Source: Gordonia gummivorans
Lineage (GTDB): Bacteria; Actinomycetota; Actinomycetes; Mycobacteriales; Mycobacteriaceae
DNA length: 64,000 nucleotides
Direction: 5' to 3'
Assembly (NCBI RefSeq): GCF_022513585.1
Contig: NZ_JAKWBF010000001.1
Coordinates: 310,001-374,000 of the forward strand
In this document: positions 39,549 to 47,519 of the stretch, in pieces
Numbering within the stretch: position 1 is the first letter of the stretch
Layout: every line of letters begins with the position of its first letter
Made by a program: the position numbers and the translations under genes
Notes under the pieces: model-generated
Told to the model about the DNA's origin: nothing
Seen by the model: the letters and a program-made list of their open reading frames with translations, nothing else
Database searches by the model: none

Positions 39549-40801
39549 CGGTGACCACACCTGTGTCGTCGACTCCGAAGAGGACGTTGGACCGATGGAT
39601 CTGGCTGGCCGTCGGAATCGTCGTCGTGGTCGTCGGGGTTGTCGTCGTGGCATTCCTGGGTGCCGGGCTGAATTCCCTGGCCACCGAGTCTCCCGACAAC
39701 CCTTTCGATCCCGCCGGCGCGGGCCCCGGCGGCACCAAAGCGCTCGTGTCCGTGATCGACGACCACGGTGTGGATGTCGAGGTGGCGCGAGGCATCAAGG
39801 GACTCGACGACGCGGATCGGCCCGACTATGACACCACCGTGGTGGTTTCGTCGGCGTCGTTGCTGAATCCCGGTACCCGGCAACACTTTCTCGACCGGGT
39901 AGCCAATGCGGGTCGCATCGTCCTGGTCGGGCCGCCCGGCGATCTCGCCGCGTTCGGAGTGAACGCCACAGCCGTGTACGGCTCGGCCACCAGTGCTGTC
40001 TACGCCGGCTGCACCACGTCCGGTATCGCCCCCGGCGACGCCACCACCTACGGACCCATCGCCTACACCACCACCGAACCCGGTGCGGTGGCATGCTTCA
40101 CCGACGGGATTGCATCGAGTGTGCTCATCATGCCGGCGATGACGAGCCGACCGGAGATCGTGCTGATGGGCGGCGACATGCTCGTCAACGCCCATCTCGA
40201 CCAGTACGACAACGCCGGCGTCGCGATTCGCATGATCGCCGGCAATGACCGTGTGCTGTGGTACGTGCCTTACCTGACCGACGAGATCACATCCGACGAC
40301 GAGTCGTCCGACATCCCGCGCGCGATCGGGCCACTCATCCTGCTGTCGGTCTTTGTGGTTCTCGCTCTGATGCTGTGGCGCGGCAGGCGATTCGGCCCGC
40401 TCGTCACCGAGCCGCTTCCCGCTGTGGTCAAGGCGATAGAGACCACGCAGGCACGCGGACGCATGTACCACCGTGCGCGAGCGGTCACCCGATCCGCAGC
40501 CACCCTTCGCATCCAAACACTGACCGACCTGGCCCGCTATCTCGGCCTGCCCTACGACCCGTCGGTCGCGATCACCGTACTCGCCCAGCCCGATTGGGAG
40601 CTCGACGCGCTGGCGGGTCACCCCGCCCCGCCGGGTCCCGCGGTGAGCGCGATCATCGACGCAGTGGTCGCCGCGACCGGCCGCGATCCGGCGCAGGTGA
40701 GCGCCCTACTTGCCGATCGGTTACCCGACACAGAGGACGCGCTGGTCGTCTTCACCACCGAACTGACCGCCCTCGAGAAGGAGGTTCACCGCACACCATG
40801 A
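39545..40801 (+). CDS. DUF4350 domain protein
   Basis: 418 residues with an N-terminal TM (about 17-43, WIWLAVGIVVVVVGVVVVAFLGAG), an extracytoplasmic DUF4350 region (about 50-255, containing ALVSVIDDHGVDVEVARGIKGL), a second TM (about 261-279, AIGPLILLSVFVVLALMLW) and a cytoplasmic tail that ends in the helical stretch preceding MoxR. Overlaps at both ends (ATGA with DUF4129, ATGA with moxR), so the four genes form one translationally coupled operon. Corresponds to Rv3691. Confidence 0.8.
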   Translation: MTVTTPVSSTPKRTLDRWIWLAVGIVVVVVGVVVVAFLGAGLNSLATESPDNPFDPAGAGPGGTKALVSVIDDHGVDVEVARGIKGLDDADRPDYDTTVVVSSASLLNPGTRQHFLDRVANAGRIVLVGPPGDLAAFGVNATAVYGSATSAVYAGCTTSGIAPGDATTYGPIAYTTTEPGAVACFTDGIASSVLIMPAMTSRPEIVLMGGDMLVNAHLDQYDNAGVAIRMIAGNDRVLWYVPYLTDEITSDDESSDIPRAIGPLILLSVFVVLALMLWRGRRFGPLVTEPLPAVVKAIETTQARGRMYHRARAVTRSAATLRIQTLTDLARYLGLPYDPSVAITVLAQPDWELDALAGHPAPPGPAVSAIIDAVVAATGRDPAQVSALLADRLPDTEDALVVFTTELTALEKEVHRTP

Positions 40802-41850
40802 CCATCGACCCTCATCAGCCCCCACAGTTCCCCCATCAGCCCCCACAGTTCCCCCATCAGCCCCCACAGTTCACGAAGCAGGCGCCGCCGATCCCGCCCG
40901 CCGACCCGGCACGGGCCGCGCTCAACGCTGTGCGCGGCGAGGTCGCCAAAGCCGTTGTCGGGCAAGATCCGGCCGTCGCGGGCATCCTCATCGCACTACT
41001 GTGCCGCGGCCATATCCTGCTCGAAGGCGTACCCGGTGTGGCCAAGACCCTGCTGGTGCGGTCGGTGGCAACCGCGCTGGCCGTCGACACCAAACGCGTC
41101 CAGTTCACGCCCGACCTGATGCCCGGCGACATCACCGGATCACTGGTCTTCGACAGCGCCACCTCGGAATTCACCTTCCGCGAAGGTCCGGTGTTCACCA
41201 ACCTCCTCCTCGCCGACGAGATCAACCGGACGCCGCCGAAGACGCAGGCGTCGCTGCTGGAGTCCATGGAGGAGCGGCAGGTCACTGTCGACGGGGCTCC
41301 CCGTCCTCTCCCCCGCCCCTTCCTCGTCGCAGCCACCCAGAATCCGGTGGAGTACGAGGGCACCTATCCGCTGCCGGAAGCCCAGCTCGACCGTTTCCTC
41401 CTCAAGGTGACGCTGCCGCTGCCGCCTCGCGACGACGAGATCACCGTCCTGGCGCGTCATGCCGCGGGTTTCGATCCGCGCGATCTGGCCGCGGCCGGAC
41501 TGCGGCCGGTCGCTTCGGCCACCGACATCGAGGCGGGTGCGGATCAGGTTCGGCACGTGAGTGTTTCACCACAGGTCGCCGCGTACATCGTCGACATCGC
41601 GCGGGCCACTCGGGTGTCGCCGTCGCTCTCGCTCGGTGTGAGCCCCCGCGGTGCCACCGCACTTCTGGGAACCAGCCGGGCATGGGCGTGGCTCAACGGT
41701 CGTGATTTCGTGACGCCCGACGATGTGCAGTCACTCGCACAATCGACACTGGCACATCGCCTTTCGCTGCGACCCGAAGCCGAGTTGGAGGGGGTGTCGG
41801 TGACCGCGGTACTCGACACCGCCATCCGGTCCGTACCCGTCCCGCGCTGA
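40798..41850 (+). CDS. moxR: MoxR-family AAA+ ATPase
   Basis: 350 residues from ATG 40798. Walker A is EGVPGVAKT (76-84), Walker B LLLADEI (136-142), followed by the MoxR signature NRTPPKTQASLLESMEERQVTVDG and sensor region ATQNPVEYEGTYPLPEAQLDRF. MoxR ATPases act as chaperones that activate metalloenzyme or vWA partners; the vWA partner DUF58 is the next gene. The first ~27 residues are an unusual Pro/Gln-rich extension made of a seven-residue unit repeated three times. Corresponds to Rv3692 (moxR2). Confidence 0.9.
   Translation: MTIDPHQPPQFPHQPPQFPHQPPQFTKQAPPIPPADPARAALNAVRGEVAKAVVGQDPAVAGILIALLCRGHILLEGVPGVAKTLLVRSVATALAVDTKRVQFTPDLMPGDITGSLVFDSATSEFTFREGPVFTNLLLADEINRTPPKTQASLLESMEERQVTVDGAPRPLPRPFLVAATQNPVEYEGTYPLPEAQLDRFLLKVTLPLPPRDDEITVLARHAAGFDPRDLAAAGLRPVASATDIEAGADQVRHVSVSPQVAAYIVDIARATRVSPSLSLGVSPRGATALLGTSRAWAWLNGRDFVTPDDVQSLAQSTLAHRLSLRPEAELEGVSVTAVLDTAIRSVPVPR
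40813..40875 (+). repeat. In-frame 21-bp tandem repeat at the moxR N-terminus
   Basis: Three consecutive 21-bp units beginning at 40813, 40834 and 40855 (each starts CATCAGCCCCCACAGTTC), the first two identical and the third diverging at its end. They encode HQPPQFP-type heptads before the conserved ATPase domain. Confidence 0.8.
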
Positions 41851-43142
41851 TGTATCTGACCGGGCGGTTCTTCGCGCTGGTGGCGCTCGGCGCGGTGCCG
41901 GTGATCGTGTGGCCCCACTACCTCACCGCGTTGGCATGGGTGTTCGGGTGCCTGGTGCTGCTCGGCATCGACGTACTCGCCGCCGGCTCCACGACGGCGG
42001 TAACCGTCCGGCGCAGCCCGACCGATCCGATCCGACTCGGCCAATCCACTTCCAGCACAATCGTTGTCGACAATCCCGGCACCCGCCGATTCCGGGGCCA
42101 ACTGCGCGACGCCTGGCAGCCGTCGGCAGGGGCAACCGGCAACGTCCACGCACTGGACATCCCCGCCGGCGAACGTCGGGCCGTGCACACCGTGCTGACG
42201 CCGACCCGACGCGGCGATCGGCTCGGCCTGCGGGTCACGGTGCGGCGGCGCGGACCGTTGGGCCTCGCCGGACGACAACGTGGCCTGCCGATGCCCGGGT
42301 TCATCCGGGCACTGCCACCGTTCGGATCTCGGAGACACCTGCCGTCGCGACTGGCCCGGCTCCGTCAGCTCGACGGCCGGTCCGCGGTCCGAATCCGCGG
42401 TCAGGGAACCGAATTCGATTCGCTGCGCGACTACGTCGAGGGTGACGATGTGCGCAGCATCGACTGGCGTGCGACCGCACGTCGACGCTCGGTGGTTGTG
42501 CGCACATGGCAGCCGGAGAAGGACCGGCACATCGTCATCGTGCTCGACACCTCGCGGACATCGGCAGGGCGCGTCGGCGACACGCCACGTCTCGACGCCG
42601 CAATGGACGCCGCGCTGCTCCTGGCCGCGTTGGCCTCACATGCCGGCGACCGGGTCGACCTCATCGCGGGCGATCGTCGCGTGCACTCCCGGGTGGTCGG
42701 AGTCACCGGATCGGACTTGCTGAGTTCCCTCGTCAACGCGATGTCGACGCTCGAACCCGCGCTGTTGGAAGCCGATTGGCCGATGCTCGGCGCCGAGGTC
42801 ACCAAGCTGAGCCGGCAGCGGGCACTGCTGGTGTTGCTCACCCCGCTCGAGCCGGCCGCCGTCGAGGAGTCGCTGCTGCCGCCGCTGTCGGTGCTGGCGC
42901 AGCGTTACCGCGTGGTGATCGGATCGGTCGCCGACCCCGCGCTCGGCGACCTCATCGAACAGCGCGACGATGCGCGAGAGGTGTACGGTGCTGCCGCCGC
43001 GGCTCGAACCACGCTGCTGCGCAACCGGACCGCGACCGCCGTCGGGCGGCTCGGCGTCGACGTGGTGGATGCCGAACCCGACAAGCTACCGGCCGCACTG
43101 GCCGATCACTACCTGACGCTGAAGTCGCGCGGCCTACTCTGA
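41850..43142 (+). CDS. DUF58 (von Willebrand A-like) membrane protein
   Basis: 430 residues with two N-terminal TM helices (about 7-45), a beta-rich extracytoplasmic stretch and the DUF58 signature GQGTEFDSLRDYVEGDDVRSIDWRATARRRSVVVRTW, followed by a vWA-like fold starting HIVIVLDTSRTSAG with a MIDAS-like DTS. Its start shares one base with the moxR stop. DUF58 proteins are the usual MoxR partners. Corresponds to Rv3693. Confidence 0.87.
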   Translation: MYLTGRFFALVALGAVPVIVWPHYLTALAWVFGCLVLLGIDVLAAGSTTAVTVRRSPTDPIRLGQSTSSTIVVDNPGTRRFRGQLRDAWQPSAGATGNVHALDIPAGERRAVHTVLTPTRRGDRLGLRVTVRRRGPLGLAGRQRGLPMPGFIRALPPFGSRRHLPSRLARLRQLDGRSAVRIRGQGTEFDSLRDYVEGDDVRSIDWRATARRRSVVVRTWQPEKDRHIVIVLDTSRTSAGRVGDTPRLDAAMDAALLLAALASHAGDRVDLIAGDRRVHSRVVGVTGSDLLSSLVNAMSTLEPALLEADWPMLGAEVTKLSRQRALLVLLTPLEPAAVEESLLPPLSVLAQRYRVVIGSVADPALGDLIEQRDDAREVYGAAAAARTTLLRNRTATAVGRLGVDVVDAEPDKLPAALADHYLTLKSRGLL

Positions 43143-43221
43143 CGCGCCTCGGGTAGCCTGTTCGGACGAAATCGGCTGTGCACTTCACCCAGTGACGACA
43201 GTGGCCGGTACCTTTGCGCTC

Positions 43222-43590
43222 ATGGGCATCATTGCGCGATTCGTGAGCGGGTCCCTCATCGTCGGCGCTGCGTCCGTCGGTGTGGTCGCGGCGCCGACCG
43301 TACTGGGCGTTGAGTCCATGGCCACTGCGGCACCCCAAACCTGGTTCACCTCAACGACGAACCTCGGCTACAGCTACGGTCTGTCGCGGCCGACCAAGTC
43401 CGGGCCGGATCAGCTGACCATGCGGACACGGAAGAACTGCCTGGTGTACTTCAGCCGGGTGTCTGCACCGGGCGTCGGCAAGAAGACCATCGTCACGATC
43501 CGGGGGCGCAACGACGTTCCCGGCCGATTTGACTCGGTGCCGTCGAAGGCCGAGTTCCAGGCTGCAGCAGTGCGTCTCGGCTGCGCCTGA
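43222..43590 (+). CDS. Small secreted protein, unknown function
   Basis: 122 residues from ATG 43222 (an in-frame GTG-type start at 43192 is possible). A Sec signal peptide is clear: MGIIARFVSGSLIVGAASVGVVAAPTVLG with likely cleavage after ATAAP near residue 38. The mature part (about 85 residues) has two Cys (RKNCLVYF and VRLGCA) that could form a disulfide. No family recognised. It lies between DUF58 and the convergent SpoIIM-like gene. Confidence 0.6.
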   Translation: MGIIARFVSGSLIVGAASVGVVAAPTVLGVESMATAAPQTWFTSTTNLGYSYGLSRPTKSGPDQLTMRTRKNCLVYFSRVSAPGVGKKTIVTIRGRNDVPGRFDSVPSKAEFQAAAVRLGCA

Positions 43591-43593
43591 CGC

Positions 43594-44586
43594 CTACGCC
43601 ACCGGGGCAGCGAACCCTCGATCGGCCTCGCTCACGTCGCCGCGTTCGCCCGCGTTGTAGGCCCACCGTCCGAGCGTGAAGACGTAGGCGAAGAAGGCCG
43701 CCCACACGGCGATACCGATACCGACTCGTGCCCAGGTGGGCAGGCCCGATGGCGTCACGAACGCTTCGATCACGCCGCTGATCAGCAGCAGCCCAACGAG
43801 TCCCAACGCGACGCCGATGGCCGAGCGGCCCTCTTCGCCCAGCGCGGTCGCGCGGGATCTCGCCCCTGGCGCCACCCACGCCCAGAACAGACGCAGCCCG
43901 ACTCCCGCCGCGATGAACAGGCAGGTCAGTTCGAGCAATCCGTGCGGCAGAATCAGTCCGAAGAACAGGTCACCGCGACCGTGCCGGATCATGATCGACG
44001 CGACGATCGCAATGTTGATGACGTTGAAGACGAGCATGAAGACGACGGGAAAGCCGAAGATTCCCAGCGCAATACACAGCGCGGCCAACCAGAAGTTGTT
44101 GGTCCACACCTGAGCCGCAAAGGACGTCGCGGCATGCTGGCTGTAGTAGCCCTCGAAGTCATTGTTGACCAGCCGCTCGATCTCGTCGGCCGATGCAAGG
44201 GAACTCTCGATGCGCGGATGGTCGAGCAACCACCACGCGACCGCGACGGTCAGGACCATTGACGCGCCCATCACCGACAGCCACCACCACCGCATCCGGT
44301 ACAGCGCTGCCGGAAACGACTGGGTCACGAACCTCGCCATCTCGGCCCAGGTGTCCCCCTTGGTGCCTGCGGCACGGGAGCGGGCCCGGGCGAGCAGCGC
44401 AGACAGGTAGGCAACGAGCGACGCGTCGGGCGCGGCCGAACGAATCACCGACAGGTGCGTCGCGACGCGCTGATAGGTGTCGATGATCTCGTCGGCCTCG
44501 GCCCCCGAGAGTCCGCGTCGCCTCGACAGCTCGTCGAGTCGTTCCCACGTCGCGCGGTGCGCGTTGACATAGGCATCGAGATCCAC
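43594..44586 (-). CDS. SpoIIM-family (stage II sporulation M) membrane protein
   Basis: 330 residues: N-terminal helical cytoplasmic segment (MDLDAYVNAHRATWERLDELSRRRGLSGAEADEIIDTYQRV) followed by about six TM helices, with FGLILPHGLLELTCLFIAAGVGLRLFWAWVAPG, the conserved PHGxxEL motif of this family. Despite the name, the organism type does not sporulate; the gene belongs to the MoxR/DUF58/RDD cluster and corresponds to Rv3694c. Divergent from the RDD gene across a repeat-filled 302-bp gap. Confidence 0.85.
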   Translation of the reverse strand: MDLDAYVNAHRATWERLDELSRRRGLSGAEADEIIDTYQRVATHLSVIRSAAPDASLVAYLSALLARARSRAAGTKGDTWAEMARFVTQSFPAALYRMRWWWLSVMGASMVLTVAVAWWLLDHPRIESSLASADEIERLVNNDFEGYYSQHAATSFAAQVWTNNFWLAALCIALGIFGFPVVFMLVFNVINIAIVASIMIRHGRGDLFFGLILPHGLLELTCLFIAAGVGLRLFWAWVAPGARSRATALGEEGRSAIGVALGLVGLLLISGVIEAFVTPSGLPTWARVGIGIAVWAAFFAYVFTLGRWAYNAGERGDVSEADRGFAAPVA

Positions 44587-44626
44587 TCGGCCAGCCTAGT
44601 GGTATCGAGTCGTTTGTCGGGACGAT

Positions 44627-44670
44627 GTCATTCGCTGGTAGGTCATTCGCTGGTAGGTCATTCGCTGATT
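44627..44670 (+). repeat. 15-bp tandem repeat
   Basis: GTCATTCGCTGGTAG occurs twice exactly (44627-44641, 44642-44656) and a third partial time (44657-44670). It begins 41 bp upstream of the SpoIIM-like start codon, so it overlaps that gene's promoter region. Confidence 0.75.
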
Positions 44671-44717
44671 GCACAACCGCTTGTGACGAGGGCGGTGGAC
44701 CCGGCGGTCCACGCTGG

Positions 44718-44875
44718 TGGTGTGTCTCGGGAATACGTGGCCAGTCTTCGGTGGAGCGATCGGCGTTCTGGCAAGGCGGAGGAGGGAGCGATAGCGGCGC
44801 TATCGTGACCGACGACAACGTGGCCAGGCGTCGATCGAACGCCGGAGACTAGTTACGTATTTCCGAGACACACCA
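44718..44875. mobile_element. 158-bp MITE-like palindromic element
   Basis: Terminal 21-bp inverted repeats with one mismatch: TGGTGTGTCTCGG(G/A)AATACG at 44718 and its complement ending at 44875. The similarity continues inward (CAGTCT-CGG, CGATCG, CTGGC) to an exact central palindrome CGATAGC-GGC-GCTATCG at 44789-44805, so the whole element is one imperfect inverted repeat centred at 44797. No transposase and no clear target duplication. It ends 13 bp before the RDD start codon. Confidence 0.6.
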
Positions 44876-44888
44876 TTAGGGTGGCGCT

Positions 44889-45761
44889 ATGTACGGACCT
44901 GTGCCGCCGCACCCGCCTGGATTCGGCCCGGTCGTCGGACCGCCGGCGGCTCTGGCCTGGGGACGTGGCAGCGCCACCGTCGGCGTCGGGCGCGACGATC
45001 AGGTGTCCGGTGAGGCGGTCGCCTTGGAGTTGCCGCCCGCCAATCTCGGTTTGCGGATCTTGTCCGGCATCGTCGACGTCATCGTCGGCGTCGGCCTGTA
45101 CGTGCTGCTCAATTGGGTGTTCGGCAGTGTGTTTGCGCAGGCCGACTCGGCGTTGAAGGATGCGCTGAGCACCGTGGCCGTGGTGATCGCTCTCGTCGCG
45201 GTACCGACAGCGGCCGAGACCGCCACCAAGGGAAAGAATCTGGGTCATCTCATCGTCGGCCTGCGGACGGTGCGCGACGACGCCGGACCGGTGGGCTTTC
45301 GCCATGCACTGGCGCGGGCGTTGATCGGGGTCGTCGAGATCTACGGCTGTCTTGGCCTGCCCGCGCTGTTCACCGCGGCGATCACGTCCAAGGGCAAACG
45401 CATGGGCGACCTCGTGGCCGGAACCTACGTCATCCGTGATCGCCGACGCCTGGAGATCCCCGACCCCGTCGTCATGCCCGCCGAGCTCGCGACGTGGGCG
45501 TCGTCGGCCGACATCGGCTCACTTCCGGCGCCGCTGGCCGTCATGCTGCGCCGATTCCTCGGACACCGCGAGAACATGCGGCCGCAACCGCGAGAGCGAC
45601 TGGCACGTCAACTGATCTTCGACGTCGCACCGTTCGTCTCGCCCGCGCCACCGCCTGCTCCCGACGAGGCGGTGCTGTGCGCGGTGATGGCCGAACGCAG
45701 CCGGCGCGACGCAGCGCGGATCGAACGAGAGAACCGGCTTCGGGAGCGTCTGTTGCGATGA
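44889..45761 (+). CDS. RDD-family membrane protein
   Basis: 290 residues. A Pro/Gly-rich N-terminus is followed by the RDD domain (about 50-185): LGLRILSGIVDVIVGVGLYVLLNW (the R and D of the name), a second TM, GKNLGHLIVGLRTVRDDAGPVGF and the Gly/Lys-rich ITSKGKRMGDLVAGTYVIRD at the end of the domain. About 100 hydrophilic residues follow. Corresponds to Rv3695 in gene order. The ATG at 44889 lies only 13 bp from the palindromic element, leaving little room for a normal leader. Confidence 0.85.
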   Translation: MYGPVPPHPPGFGPVVGPPAALAWGRGSATVGVGRDDQVSGEAVALELPPANLGLRILSGIVDVIVGVGLYVLLNWVFGSVFAQADSALKDALSTVAVVIALVAVPTAAETATKGKNLGHLIVGLRTVRDDAGPVGFRHALARALIGVVEIYGCLGLPALFTAAITSKGKRMGDLVAGTYVIRDRRRLEIPDPVVMPAELATWASSADIGSLPAPLAVMLRRFLGHRENMRPQPRERLARQLIFDVAPFVSPAPPPAPDEAVLCAVMAERSRRDAARIERENRLRERLLR

Positions 45762-45771
45762 GTGTGTGGCC

Positions 45772-46968
45772 CTATTTGAGGTCGGCGCTGGACTTGCCGA
45801 GCACGCGTCGCGCGATGATCAGCTGCTGAATCTGCTGCGTGCCTTCGAAGATGTCCAAGATCTTGGCATCGCGCGCCCACTTCTCCAGCAGCGAGGTCTC
45901 CGAGAAGCCGGCTGTCGCACCGATTTCCACGGCCTTGTTGGTCAGTTCGGTGACCATGCGGCCGGCCTTCGCCTTCGACATCGACGCCTCAGCCGAGTTG
46001 GGCTGGCGGTTGTCCGCCATCCAGGCAGCCCGCAGGGTGTGCAACCACGAAGCCTCCCAATCGGATTCGATCCGAATGAACTCGCTCACCGCAGCGTGTT
46101 GGGCGGCAGCCGGCTTGTCGTAGTCGATGGTGTGGCCGGCCTCCTCGAGCATGCGGCGCATCTCCTCGAGGGCCGCGCGGCCCAGGCCGACGGCCATCGC
46201 GGCGACGACGGGTCGCGTGTTGTCGAAGGTCTGCATGACGCCGCCGAAGGCCTTCTTGGTGTCGATCTCCGGCGAGCCGAGCAGATTCTCCTTGGGCACG
46301 CGGGCATTCTCGAACCGGACCACCGCGGTGTCGGACGCCTTGATGCCGAGCTTGTGCTCGAGGCGCGCGATGCTGACGCCCTCGGTGTCCATCGGGACAA
46401 CGAAGCTCTTGATCGCGGCACGGCCGATGCTCTTGTCGAGGGTTGCCCAGACCACCACGTGGTCGGCGCGTGAACCCGCGGTCACGAAGATCTTCTCGCC
46501 GTTGATCAGATAGTCGTCACCGTCGGCGGTCGCGGTGGTGGACACCGCCGCCGAGTCCGACCCGAAGCTGGGCTCGGTGATCGCCATCGCGGCCCAGACG
46601 TCGCCGAAGCGGTCGAGTTGTTCCTCGGTGGCGACCGCAGCGATCGCCGCGTTGCCCAGCCCCTGGCCGGGGATCGTGAGGAACAGCCCGACGTCGCCCC
46701 AGCTCATCTCACGCGCCGCGATCAGGGACCGCAGGTTGGCGCCGTTGACCGACGGCGCATCATCCTTCTTGTCGCCGCCCTTGTCGTCGGAACGTTCCGC
46801 GGAACGCGACTGCTTGGCGAGTTTGCCCAGCTCATCGAGTTCGACCGGGTACTCGTGCTCGGCTTTGTCGTATTTGCGGGTGATCGGCCGGAACATGTGC
46901 TCCGCCGCCAGATGGGTGCGCTCGACCGTCGAATCGAACTTCTTCGGGAGCTCCAGGTTGATCGCCAT
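45772..46968 (-). CDS. Acyl-CoA dehydrogenase (FadE type)
   Basis: 398-residue acyl-CoA dehydrogenase. Seen: FAD-binding signature MAITEPSFGSDSAAVSTTATADGDDYLINGEKIFVTAG, middle domain KLGIKASDTAVVRFENARVPKENLLG and the C-terminal signature WARDAKILDIFEGTQQIQQLIIARRVLG with the catalytic Glu in FEGT. An atypical Lys/Asp-rich insertion lies at about 55-75. It catalyses the first step of beta-oxidation. Monocistronic, convergent with RDD (10-bp gap), with a perfect palindrome just before the ATG. Confidence 0.88.
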   Translation of the reverse strand: MAINLELPKKFDSTVERTHLAAEHMFRPITRKYDKAEHEYPVELDELGKLAKQSRSAERSDDKGGDKKDDAPSVNGANLRSLIAAREMSWGDVGLFLTIPGQGLGNAAIAAVATEEQLDRFGDVWAAMAITEPSFGSDSAAVSTTATADGDDYLINGEKIFVTAGSRADHVVVWATLDKSIGRAAIKSFVVPMDTEGVSIARLEHKLGIKASDTAVVRFENARVPKENLLGSPEIDTKKAFGGVMQTFDNTRPVVAAMAVGLGRAALEEMRRMLEEAGHTIDYDKPAAAQHAAVSEFIRIESDWEASWLHTLRAAWMADNRQPNSAEASMSKAKAGRMVTELTNKAVEIGATAGFSETSLLEKWARDAKILDIFEGTQQIQQLIIARRVLGKSSADLK

Positions 46969-46976
46969 GCGGCTAC

Positions 46977-46992
46977 CTTACTCCAGAGTAAG
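46977..46992. promoter_or_regulatory. Palindromic operator before the fadE gene
   Basis: CTTACTCCAGAGTAAG is a perfect palindrome apart from the central CA, 8 bp upstream of the ATG. Shape and position are typical of TetR-family repressors of fatty-acid or CoA-ester metabolism. No such regulator is adjacent. Confidence 0.6.
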
Positions 46993-47106
46993 ATCAGGCA
47001 CCAGTCCCGACCTCGCGGCGTCTTGAGGTCCCCGCTGTGCGGTCTGAAGGTCACAGTCGTGTGCACCCTCTGGCCGCACGGACGCGCGGCCCCTACCCTC
47101 GTACCC

Positions 47107-47439
47107 GTGGCCTACGACGAGGATCTCGCCTACCGGATACGCGCTTTGCTCGCGACGGAATGCGGGCTCGACGAGAAGTCGATGTTCGGCGGTCTCGCGT
47201 TCCTGATCAACGGCAACATGGCGGTCGCCGCGAGCGGCCGTGGCGGGCTCATGGTGCGGGTGAAGCCCGAGGACACCGAGGGGTTGCTCGAGCATCCACA
47301 CACCGAGCCGATGATCATGTCCGGGCGCGAGACGCGCGGCTGGCTCCGCGTATCCGATGAAGGGATCGCCGGCGACCGCGCGTTGAGCCGATGGGTCTCC
47401 ATCGGCGCCGACTATGCGCGCAAACTGCCCCCGAAGTGA
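47107..47439 (+). CDS. TfoX N-terminal domain protein
   Basis: 110 residues from GTG 47107. It matches the TfoX_N domain: AYRIRALLATECGLDEKSMFGGLAFLINGNMAVAAS, VRVKPEDTEGLLEHPHTEPM and RGWLRVSDEGIAGDRALSRWVSIGADYARKLPPK. TfoX is a competence regulator in Gammaproteobacteria; standalone N-terminal-domain proteins are widespread and have no established role. The upstream extension of the frame overlaps the divergent fadE gene and is not coding. Confidence 0.8.
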   Translation: MAYDEDLAYRIRALLATECGLDEKSMFGGLAFLINGNMAVAASGRGGLMVRVKPEDTEGLLEHPHTEPMIMSGRETRGWLRVSDEGIAGDRALSRWVSIGADYARKLPPK

Positions 47440-47448
47440 TCCCGTGGG

Positions 47449-47499
47449 CGGTTTTGTAGCAAGAGTGCGTGCCAGGCGCGCACTCTTGCTACAAAACCG
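47449..47499. terminator. Perfect 21-bp hairpin between convergent genes
   Basis: Arm 1 CGGTTTTGTAGCAAGAGTGC(G) at 47449-47469 and its exact complement at 47479-47499, with a 9-nt loop TGCCAGGCG. The left foot carries GTTTTG and the right foot CAAAAC, so it can form a strong stem with a U/A-containing base in both directions. It lies between TfoX (ends 47439) and leuS (ends 47520). Confidence 0.75.
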
Positions 47500-47519
47500 G
47501 ACGACCGGCGGGGCGTGGG

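Larger units (their letters stand above)
44587..44888. other. 302-bp divergent intergenic region
   Basis: No gene supported. It holds a 15-bp tandem repeat (44627-44670) and a 158-bp palindromic element (44718-44875), which together occupy most of the space where promoters of the divergent SpoIIM-like and RDD genes should be. Confidence 0.6.

Noticed and set aside
40813..40875. Possible CRISPR-like repeat
   Set aside because: Contiguous in-frame 21-bp units without spacers inside a coding gene.
44455..44808. Possible small gene running through the palindromic element
   Set aside because: The frame begins antisense within the SpoIIM-like gene and ends inside the inverted repeat; no ribosome-binding site or homology.
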